Assembly: GCA_024278255.1 (NCBI GenBank)
Contig: JAJRTP010000222.1
Span: forward strand, 1-6,553
From: Chloroflexota bacterium
GTDB taxonomy: Bacteria; Chloroflexota; Anaerolineae; Promineifilales; Promineifilaceae
DNA length: 6,553 nucleotides
Reading direction: 5' to 3'
Numbering within the stretch: the stretch's first letter is position 1; each line of letters begins with the position of its first letter. Under the pieces are notes generated by a model, which ran no database searches, was not told the origin of the DNA, and saw only the letters and a program-made list of their open reading frames with translations. This document shows, one piece after another, positions 1-4,948 of the stretch. The translations under genes were made by a program, and so were the position numbers.

Positions 1-143
1 ATCCGGCGTAATGAAACGAACGCTACAATATTCCCTCTAGCGCAAACAGCATTAAGACAAACGGCCGTATTCCGGCAGGCATACGATTGGACAGGCAAAA
101 GCAAGGTGAGAGCAGCCTTCTTTTTGGGTTGTTTGGGGAGAAT
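1..143. other. Left-edge upstream region, no recognised gene
   Basis: No recognisable coding signal is seen here. A TTG at 87 is in frame with the UspA-like gene, but it has no ribosome binding site and would add 19 residues with no family resemblance, so I leave it out. One + frame is open from base 1 to a TGA at 145-147 that overlaps the ATG at 144. Its 48 codons resemble nothing I know. The stretch holds one ACGGCCGT octamer (61-68) and a possible -10-like TACAAT (24-29) with no matching -35. Confidence 0.5.
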
Positions 144-620
144 ATGATGTTTACAGCAACGGTAGAACCACAAGTGAATCAGGCGGAAGGTGTGTTGTTT
201 TATACGCCGGAAGAGGCGGGGTTGTCTACGGCCGTCGCCCAATGCGGCTGCAAACGAATGCTCGTACCGTTTAACGGCTGGTGCCCGCCGGAACGGGTGT
301 TTGCTGTAGCCTTAGAAGCGGCCCGGCAGTCAGATGTACAAATAATCCTGCTCCGTTTGCTGGAAGATGCGGCGGAATCGGAAAAATTGTATTCGGCGTT
401 ACGCGGGCTGCAAACGCAATTGCAACAGTATCCGGTGGAAGTGATGTTGGCTACGGCCGTAGGCCCTTGCCCCGACTGCATTACCGACTACGCCCGCCAG
501 CAGGATGTGGATTTAATCGTCCTGTGTGACAATCAGGCGGATGCCGCCAGAAGCCAGGAAATGGCTGAAGCCATCCAGGCACAGCATCCCTGTCAAATGG
601 TGGTCATCCGGGAAAACTAA
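144..620 (+). CDS. Degenerate, cysteine-rich universal stress protein (UspA-like)
   Basis: A 158-residue protein with the outline of a single UspA domain. It has an opening strand with RMLVPFNG (38-45, compare ILVPxDGS), an amphipathic helix with ALEAARQSD (57-64), a hydrophobic strand with IILLRLLE (68-74), a VxxxxAVGPCPDCI segment (100-113) where the family has GxPxxxI, DLIVLCDN (123-130) where it has DLIVMGxxG, and a closing strand QMVVIRE (151-157). The Gly-rich ATP motif (GxxG...GS) after DLIV is absent, so nucleotide binding is doubtful. Seven cysteines are unusual, including C34xC36 and C109xxC112. I chose ATG 144 (or ATG 147) because GGGGAG at 135-140 is a good ribosome binding site; an upstream in-frame TTG at 87 lacks one. 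The next gene begins 69 bases downstream. The cellular role is unknown; the family assignment rests on pattern only. Confidence 0.68.
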   Translation: MMFTATVEPQVNQAEGVLFYTPEEAGLSTAVAQCGCKRMLVPFNGWCPPERVFAVALEAARQSDVQIILLRLLEDAAESEKLYSALRGLQTQLQQYPVEVMLATAVGPCPDCITDYARQQDVDLIVLCDNQADAARSQEMAEAIQAQHPCQMVVIREN

Positions 621-642
621 TGATGCTCTTCTCCGGCAAATC

Positions 643-651
643 TGCTACGAT
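643..651 (+). promoter_or_regulatory. Possible extended -10 promoter before hisN-like gene
   Basis: TGCTACGAT fits the extended -10 form TGnTAnnAT and lies 39 bases before the start at 690. No -35 hexamer is seen 17 bases upstream. A similar string, GCTACAAT followed by CCCTCT, occurs at 22-38. The call is weak, since the gene could also be read through from the UspA-like gene. Confidence 0.3.
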
Positions 652-689
652 CCCTCTTATACCAAAGAAGCAGCACACTGGAGGATCGT

Positions 690-1463
690 ATGGCGGAAAC
701 ATCATGGCCCACATTTCTGGAATTTGCTCTGGAAGCGGCCTGGGAGGCAGGGCGCATTACTTTGGGCTATTTCCAAACGGGGATGCAGGTAGAGCGAAAA
801 TCGGATAATACGCCGCTGACGATTGCCGACCAGTTGGCCGAGCAAAAGTTGCGGGAGATGATTACCCGGTATTGGCCGGATCATGGCATTGTGGGAGAGG
901 AATACGGCCGTACCGAACCCAATTCCCGCTACACTTGGACGCTGGACCCCATTGACGGCACCAAATCCTTCGTCTGCGGCGTACCTACCTACGCCAATCT
1001 GCTGGCGCTGCTGGATGGCGAGCAGCCTGTTCTGGGCGTCATCAACCTGCCGGCAATCAATGAGATGGTTTATGCGGTGCGGGGGGGAGGGTGTTACTGG
1101 AACGGCCGTCGCTGCCACGTTTCCCAGGTAGATCAACTTAAAGAAGCCGTCGTTCTCACCAGCGGTCTCAACTACTTCGGGGCCAAGCAGGCCGCCTGGG
1201 ATCGTCTGGTCAACCACACCTACATTCAACGCACCTGGGGTGATGCTTACGGCTATGCTCTGGTGGCTACGGGACGGGCCGACATTGTGGTCGATCCGGC
1301 CATGTATCTGTGGGATGCGGCCCCACTGCCCGTTATTATGGAAGAAGCGGGGGGCACTTTGACCGATTGGCAGGGAAATGCCACCATCTACAGCTACGAA
1401 ACCATCGGCACCAACGGCTTGCTGCTCGATCAGGTCATGGCCCTCACTAAAACCGATCACTGA
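690..1463 (+). CDS. hisN: Inositol monophosphatase-family phosphatase, likely histidinol-phosphatase (HisN type)
   Basis: A 257-residue Mg2+-dependent phosphatase of the IMPase/FBPase fold, of usual family length. Visible motifs are the first metal ligand in GEEYG (E70), the core WTLDPIDGTKSF (83-94) with ligands D86 and D89, and the C-terminal WD (208-209) in VDPAMYLWDAAP, followed by EEAGG (218-222). The segment WGDAYGYALVATGRADIVVDP (183-203) and the GVPTYANLLALL stretch match the HisN-type subfamily that dephosphorylates histidinol phosphate in histidine synthesis better than SuhB or CysQ. A plain inositol-1-phosphatase is the alternative. ATG 690 is preceded by GGAGGA (680-685) at good spacing. 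The gene follows the UspA-like gene by 69 bases. No other histidine gene is in view, so the substrate is inferred from motif style only. Its stop codon and last residues lie inside a 14-bp tandem repeat. A 252-codon antisense open frame is a shadow. Confidence 0.82.
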   Translation: MAETSWPTFLEFALEAAWEAGRITLGYFQTGMQVERKSDNTPLTIADQLAEQKLREMITRYWPDHGIVGEEYGRTEPNSRYTWTLDPIDGTKSFVCGVPTYANLLALLDGEQPVLGVINLPAINEMVYAVRGGGCYWNGRRCHVSQVDQLKEAVVLTSGLNYFGAKQAAWDRLVNHTYIQRTWGDAYGYALVATGRADIVVDPAMYLWDAAPLPVIMEEAGGTLTDWQGNATIYSYETIGTNGLLLDQVMALTKTDH

Positions 1464-1497
1464 AAACTGATTACTGAAAACTGATTACTGAAAACTG
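1455..1497 (+). repeat. Tandem heptamer repeat (ACTGAAA/ACTGATT) at the end of hisN
   Basis: Three consecutive 14-bp units, GATYACTGAAAACT, occupy 1455-1468, 1469-1482 and 1483-1496. The first unit has C where the others have T. Each 14-mer is two related heptamers, ACTGAAA and ACTGATT. The hisN stop codon (TGA 1461-1463) is inside unit 1, so the repeat replaces or follows the gene's natural end. The same heptamer occurs in the opposite orientation at 2629-2657. Confidence 0.9.
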
Positions 1498-1524
1498 CCA
1501 TTATGGGCGGCTGGTGAATCAGAT

Positions 1525-1553
1525 TTGACCACCCCCAGCGGCTTAGGTATAAT
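1525..1553 (+). promoter_or_regulatory. Sigma-70-type promoter of the rpmH operon
   Basis: TTGACC (1525-1530) and TATAAT (1548-1553) are separated by exactly 17 bases. They match the -35 consensus at five of six positions and the -10 at six of six. Transcription would begin near 1560, leaving a leader of about 125 bases before rpmH. This is the best promoter in the window and probably drives rpmH through jag. Confidence 0.8.
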
Positions 1554-1647
1554 CTTCTGTCGCTCTGCTTGAGGTCGAATGGTCAACAACAGTGGGAAAA
1601 AATTTCCAATTATTGTACCAACCAAAATTAAGATGCAGATAATTCCA

Positions 1648-1672
1648 CAGGGCGCTAAGCCCTGGTTTTTTT
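1648..1672 (+). terminator. Terminator-like hairpin in the rpmH leader (attenuator candidate)
   Basis: CAGGGC (1648-1653) pairs perfectly with GCCCTG (1659-1664) around the loop GCTAA. Seven Ts follow (1666-1672) after one G, and the AGGAG ribosome binding site of rpmH starts at the next base. The promoter at 1525-1553 lies upstream, so its transcript must pass this structure. It could end read-through from hisN, act as an attenuator of the rpmH operon, or hide or expose the ribosome binding site. I saw no obvious alternative antiterminator pairing in the leader. Confidence 0.6.
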
Positions 1673-1685
1673 AGGAGATTTGAAC

Positions 1686-1910
1686 ATGCCAAAACGTACA
1701 TATCAACCCAAGATTCGCCGCCGCAAACGGGTACACGGCTTCCGGCAGCGTATGCAATCTAAAGGTGGTCGTCGCGTCCTGAAAAGCCGCCGGGCCAAAG
1801 GTCGTCATCAATTGACTGTTTCCATGAATGAACACGTCAAACGGATTAACTGGAACGGTTCATCAGCTACGGCTTATCGTTCTGTCAAGCGGTTTGGCGG
1901 GGGAAAGTAG
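1686..1910 (+). CDS. rpmH: Large-subunit ribosomal protein bL34, C-terminally extended
   Basis: A small, very basic protein of the 50S subunit. Residues 1-45 match bL34 throughout: KRTYQPKIRRRKRVHGFR (3-20), then MQSKGGRRVL (23-32) and RRAKGRHQLTV (35-45). Ordinary bL34 ends near this LTV, at about 44-46 residues. Here the frame continues for 29 more, to 74 residues, with a basic stretch (HVKR, SVKRF) and a GGGK end. ATG 1686 is chosen over an in-frame TTG at 1680 because it gives the normal MPKRTYQPK start and sits well after AGGAG (1673-1677). rnpA starts 20 bases after the stop, the usual order. The main-domain call is secure; the role of the extension is unknown. Confidence 0.95.
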   Translation: MPKRTYQPKIRRRKRVHGFRQRMQSKGGRRVLKSRRAKGRHQLTVSMNEHVKRINWNGSSATAYRSVKRFGGGK

Positions 1911-1930
1911 CAGCCTGATTCGGCCGAAGC

Positions 1931-2296
1931 ATGCTGCCCAAACGGTACCGTCTGCGACGTTCTGCTGACCTGGAGAAGGTGCGGCAATCAGGTTGTAGCT
2001 GGCGCCACCCACTGGCTATTTTGGCCGTTGGGGAGAATGGGCTGGATGTGAGTCGCTTTGCCTTTATTGCCAGCCGCAGGGTAGGCAATGCAGTGCAGCG
2101 CAACCGGGCTAAACGGCTGCTGCGGGAAGCAGTTCACCAGCATTTGCCGGAAATTAAACCGGGTTGGGATTGTATCTTTATTGCCCGGGCGCCTTTGCCG
2201 CAAGCAACATTTGCTGAAGTGGATACGGCCGTACACCAACTGCTCCGTCGCGCGAAACTATTAAAAGGAACTGAACGTACTGGTGAAGGGAACTAA
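1931..2296 (+). CDS. rnpA: Ribonuclease P protein component
   Basis: A 121-residue basic protein that joins the catalytic RNase P RNA in trimming the 5' leader of precursor tRNAs. Family hallmarks are the N-terminal RLRRSADLEKVRQSG (7-21), the central strand RFAFIASRRVGNAV (42-55) and the signature QRNRAKRLLREA (56-67), which holds the RNR arginines that contact RNA. FIARAPLP (around 83-90) matches the usual FIAR segment before the last helix. Length is normal. ATG 1931 is the only possible start, because a TGA lies in frame at 1916-1918. No good ribosome binding site precedes it, so translation is probably coupled to rpmH, whose stop is 20 bases upstream. The frame contains one ACGGCCGT (2225-2232). 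The RNase P RNA gene is not in the window. Confidence 0.95.
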   Translation: MLPKRYRLRRSADLEKVRQSGCSWRHPLAILAVGENGLDVSRFAFIASRRVGNAVQRNRAKRLLREAVHQHLPEIKPGWDCIFIARAPLPQATFAEVDTAVHQLLRRAKLLKGTERTGEGN

Positions 2297-2323
2297 CAGG
2301 CGGTAAACTGCTAAAATGCCAGG

Positions 2324-2350
2324 TTGGTTCAATTTTCAAGATTGAACCAA
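2324..2350 (+). repeat. Perfect 10-bp stem hairpin between rnpA and yidD
   Basis: TTGGTTCAAT (2324-2333) and ATTGAACCAA (2341-2350) form a perfect 10-bp stem with a 7-base loop. No T run follows on either strand, so it is not a standard terminator. It ends just before the AAAGAGA ribosome binding site of yidD and could set mRNA stability or relative expression. The core GTTCAA/TTGAAC is shared with the inverted repeat before yidC. Confidence 0.85.
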
Positions 2351-2366
2351 TCTAAAGAGATGTTTT

Positions 2367-2645
2367 ATGAAAAAAATTGCCCTGTTATTCATTCGCTTTT
2401 ACCAAAACACCTATTCCCGCGTGACGCCATCTACCTGCCGCTTTTATCCCACTTGTTCTCATTATGGTTATGAGGCGATTGAAACTTACGGTTTTTTCAA
2501 GGGCGGCTGGATGGCGATTAAGCGGATTGGTCGCTGCCACCCTTTCCACCCCGGCGGTTACGATCCCGTTCCCAGACCTGACGGCGAACATGAACACGAT
2601 CATGATTGCGATCATGATCATGAGCCGGTAATCAGTAATCAGTAA
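2367..2645 (+). CDS. yidD: Membrane protein insertion efficiency factor YidD, with His/Asp-rich tail
   Basis: A 92-residue inner-membrane-associated protein of the YidD family (older name: haemolytic domain), which assists YidC-dependent insertion. Conserved blocks are IRFYQNTYS (9-17), STCRFYPTCSHYGYEAI (22-38) with the paired cysteines C24 and C30, and GRCHPFHPGGYDPVP (55-69) with C57. The core ends near residue 71, as in other YidDs. A tail GEHEHDHDCDHDHEP (73-87) follows, rich in His and acidic residues with one Cys; it resembles metal-binding tails. The last residues (VISNQ) and the stop come from a heptamer repeat cluster. ATG 2367 is preceded by AAAGAGA (2354-2360). The neighbours rnpA and yidC fit the standard order, but a lipoprotein gene separates it from yidC. 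Confidence 0.95.
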   Translation: MKKIALLFIRFYQNTYSRVTPSTCRFYPTCSHYGYEAIETYGFFKGGWMAIKRIGRCHPFHPGGYDPVPRPDGEHEHDHDCDHDHEPVISNQ

Positions 2646-2657
2646 TTCGGTAATCAG
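2629..2657 (-). repeat. Heptamer repeat cluster at the end of yidD, inverted relative to 1455-1497
   Basis: Copies of TAATCAG lie at 2629-2635, 2636-2642 and 2651-2657, with a diverged TAATTCGG unit between. Read on the minus strand this is a rotation of ACTGATT, one of the two heptamers in the cluster after hisN, so the two clusters are inverted relative to each other. The yidD stop (TAA 2643-2645) is inside it. Confidence 0.8.
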
Positions 2658-2698
2658 TGACCGATGACCGGCTACCGCTTACCGAAAAAGAGGTAACA

Positions 2699-3865
2699 TT
2701 GTCCCTAGCAAAACGGCCGTATTTTCGGCTTTTTCTATTGTTAATTCTGGCCAGCCTGGTTGTAACAGCATGTAGCAGAAGTACAGCCAACGAAAGTTGG
2801 CCCGGTATGACGGCCGATGATCAATTTATTTATGTGGCCTACGGCCCGGCTATTTTGAGTTATGATGTAGCCAATCAACAGGAAGTCTGGCGGTATTCGC
2901 CGGCCGAGACGAATCCGCCATTTTTTGCGCCCCCGTCTGTGCAAGACGGCCGTATTGTCATTGGCGATTATGGCGTGTCCGGCGGGTTTCTTTCTCCGGG
3001 AAGCACCTATACGCTCTACGGCTTGGAAATTGTAGATAACCGGACTGTTTCCGAAATGTGGACAGATGGCGGCGAATTATCTACTGACCGGTATGTAGGC
3101 GAGTCTACTCAGGTTGACGATGTAGCCTATGTACCTACGTCTGATTTTGCCGTGCTGGCTGTAGATGCCAATACCGGCCAATTAAACTGGCGTTTTGAAG
3201 CGGCCGGCGCTATCTGGTCTCAGCCGATCTATTACGAGGGGACGCTTTATGTGACCTCTTTGGGGAAAAGCGTTTATGCCTTAAATGCGGAAACTGGCGA
3301 TGTGCTGTGGCAGACGCCTTTGGTAGGCGCCATGTCGGCTGCGCCGGTACTCAATCCCGATGCCCAACTGCTCTATGCCGGGAACTATGACAACAAACTC
3401 CACGCCCTGGATATGGCGACGGGTGATGAGAAATGGGTGGCAGAAGCGGCTAACTGGATTTGGAATGCGCCGGCCCTGGATGATGGGCGGCTTTACTATG
3501 CCGATAATGACGGCTTTGTCTACGCGGTTGATGCGCTGGATGGCAGTCCCATTTGGGAAAAACCGGCCCAGGTGGCCGGCCCCATTCAGGCCAGCCCGGT
3601 TTATGCTGACGGCCGTCTTTATGTAGCTTCCACAGGCGATCCCAAAGAGGGGACTGGCTTGTTGGTGGCTCTGGATGCGGCTACGGGTTTGCAGCAGTGG
3701 CAGCAGACGACGGATTCACCCTTATTTACCACACCAGTTATTGTTGACAATGTGATTGTGGTGGCTTTGGGACAGATTGTGAATGATTTACTGATCGCTT
3801 ATGATTTGGAAACGGGTAATCAGCAGTGGAGTTATAATCCCACACCGAGAGAAGAGGGTAATTAA
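2699..3865 (+). CDS. PQQ-type beta-propeller lipoprotein (BamB-like)
   Basis: A 388-residue exported lipoprotein. Residues 1-25 are a lipoprotein signal: a basic start (AKRPYFR), a hydrophobic core (LFLLLILASLVV) and the lipobox VTAC, with Cys25 as the lipidation site. The rest is a propeller of about seven to eight blades. The blade motif [D/N]xxTGxxxW recurs at 55-64 (diverged), 155-164, 195-204, 237-246, 277-286 (diverged), 325-334 and 368-377, each followed by APV/QPI-type strands and a YxxxxxGxLYV-like strand. Such blades bind protein partners (BamB) or PQQ; no dehydrogenase domain is present, so a scaffold role is likelier. I chose TTG 2699, with AGAGG at 2689-2693. The alternative GTG 2657 lies in the heptamer repeat and would put 14 odd polar residues before the signal. 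It sits between yidD and yidC, which suggests work at the membrane insertion site; this is inference. Confidence 0.85.
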   Translation: MSLAKRPYFRLFLLLILASLVVTACSRSTANESWPGMTADDQFIYVAYGPAILSYDVANQQEVWRYSPAETNPPFFAPPSVQDGRIVIGDYGVSGGFLSPGSTYTLYGLEIVDNRTVSEMWTDGGELSTDRYVGESTQVDDVAYVPTSDFAVLAVDANTGQLNWRFEAAGAIWSQPIYYEGTLYVTSLGKSVYALNAETGDVLWQTPLVGAMSAAPVLNPDAQLLYAGNYDNKLHALDMATGDEKWVAEAANWIWNAPALDDGRLYYADNDGFVYAVDALDGSPIWEKPAQVAGPIQASPVYADGRLYVASTGDPKEGTGLLVALDAATGLQQWQQTTDSPLFTTPVIVDNVIVVALGQIVNDLLIAYDLETGNQQWSYNPTPREEGN

Positions 3866-3875
3866 GGGTTCGCCA

Positions 3876-3908
3876 AGAAGTTCAACTTCTCCGAGAAGTT
3901 GAACTTCT
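3876..3908. repeat. 33-bp perfect inverted repeat between lipoprotein gene and yidC
   Basis: AGAAGTTCAACTTCT (3876-3890) and AGAAGTTGAACTTCT (3894-3908) are exact reverse complements across the 3-base loop CCG. Each arm is itself a palindrome around one central base, so the element is also two near-identical direct copies. It can fold as one 15-bp hairpin or as two small ones. No T run follows. It lies 15 bases before yidC and looks like a mobile or REP-like palindromic element, possibly tuning yidC expression. Confidence 0.9.
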
Positions 3909-3923
3909 AATTAGGTATATCTT

Positions 3924-4889
3924 ATGAGTGAAATCTGGAATTTATTTATCATAAATCCCATGACCAATGCGCTGCTGTGGTTGACCGGCACATTGGGCGG
4001 CAACTTTATTTTGGCGTTGATTATTTTTACGATTATAACGCGCGTTATTATGCTGCCTTTGAACCTGCGCCAGCAGCGCAGTATGATGAAAACGCAGGAA
4101 ATGCAGCCGCAAATCAAAGCCATCCAAACCAAATACAAAGATAATCCCCAAAAAATGCAGGAAGAATTTGCCAAGATTGGCTATAACCCGGCCGATACCC
4201 TGACCGGTTGTTTGCCTATGGTGGCCACGATGCCTATCTTGTTTGGCCTGTTTCAGGTGCTGCGCCTGGTCTTGGGTACAACACCGCAGGCCCTTTTTGA
4301 ACTGACCCAGCGGGTGTATCCCTGGATTGACCTGACAAAATTACTGCCTATTGACAGCACCTTCCTCTGGCTGAATCTGGGGCAGCCGGACCCCTTGTAC
4401 ATTTTGCCGGTGCTTGTTTTTGCCACCATGTTCCTTCAAACCAAAATGACGACGCCGGGCAAAAAGAAAGATGACGGTAAAAAACATAAGGGCAAGGATG
4501 AAAGTGATCCTTCGGCGGCGATGTCTCAATCTATGCAGTATACGATGCCGATTATGTTTGGCTTTTTCTCTTTGTCGTTTGCTTCCGGTTTGTCCATTTA
4601 TTTCATTTTGTCGAATCTGGTCGGGATTGGCCAGGGCTGGTATACACGCCGGGTGATGGCTAAAGAAAAGGAAATACAGGCACAAAGTAAAAAGCTGCAA
4701 AAGATGGGGATGTCTGCGTCTTCTGATGAGGCGGCGGCGATGGATGGGAAGGAGGCTACGGCCGTATCCGAAACCCAAGTAGCAGCCAAAGACGCTGATT
4801 CTGCCGCATCTGACTCAAATGGCAGCGCGCAGCAATCATCGAGAAAGAAGAAAAAACAATCCAAGCGCAAAAAGAAATCTAAACGCTAA
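3924..4889 (+). CDS. yidC: Membrane protein insertase YidC/Oxa1 family
   Basis: A 321-residue inner-membrane insertase that takes nascent proteins into the lipid bilayer, alone or with SecYEG. It is the short SpoIIIJ/Oxa1 type, without the large periplasmic domain of proteobacteria and without a lipobox. Hydrophobic segments lie near 15-45, 95-115, 157-172 and 207-232. The groove arginine is R40 in FTIITRVIMLPL. The cytoplasmic hairpin runs over MKTQEMQPQIKAIQTKYKDNPQKMQEEFAK (55-84), then GCLPMVATMPILFGLFQVLR (95-114). Unusual parts are a Lys/Asp-rich loop at 178-197 between the third and fourth segments and a long tail ending in a cluster of Lys/Arg (307-321), typical of ribosome-binding tails in Oxa1/YidC2. 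ATG 3924 is preceded by a weak AGGT (3913-3916). It is followed by jag, the standard partner. Confidence 0.96.
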   Translation: MSEIWNLFIINPMTNALLWLTGTLGGNFILALIIFTIITRVIMLPLNLRQQRSMMKTQEMQPQIKAIQTKYKDNPQKMQEEFAKIGYNPADTLTGCLPMVATMPILFGLFQVLRLVLGTTPQALFELTQRVYPWIDLTKLLPIDSTFLWLNLGQPDPLYILPVLVFATMFLQTKMTTPGKKKDDGKKHKGKDESDPSAAMSQSMQYTMPIMFGFFSLSFASGLSIYFILSNLVGIGQGWYTRRVMAKEKEIQAQSKKLQKMGMSASSDEAAAMDGKEATAVSETQVAAKDADSAASDSNGSAQQSSRKKKKQSKRKKKSKR

Positions 4890-4897
4890 CCGAAGAT

Positions 4898-4922
4898 GCA
4901 ACGCACTTATGCAGTGCGTTGC
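4898..4922 (+). repeat. 10-bp stem hairpin between yidC and jag
   Basis: GCAACGCACT (4898-4907) pairs perfectly with AGTGCGTTGC (4913-4922) across the loop TATGC. No T run follows, so a full terminator is unlikely. It may be a partial transcription barrier or mRNA 3'-end protector between yidC and jag, whose start is 26 bases further on. Confidence 0.85.
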
Positions 4923-4948
4923 CTCTATGTGATGTGTAAAAGGATACT

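Noticed and set aside
702..1460. 252-codon open frame on the minus strand opposite hisN
   Set aside because: It lies almost exactly antisense to a gene with intact catalytic motifs, and its protein has no recognisable family features. It is a codon-bias shadow.
1455..1497. CRISPR array or tRNA
   Set aside because: The units are 14 bp without spacers, and no cloverleaf fold or CRISPR-like repeat-spacer pattern is visible here or elsewhere in the window.
1613..1643. Second rpmH promoter TTGTAC with GATAAT
   Set aside because: The spacing of 19 bases is poor and the start would fall inside the hairpin. The promoter at 1525-1553 is far better.
1464..1685. Replication origin with DnaA boxes upstream of rpmH
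   Set aside because: The gene cluster is origin-linked in many bacteria, but I found no TTATCCACA-type boxes here and no dnaA gene. The closest string (AATTCCACA at 1641-1649) is too different.
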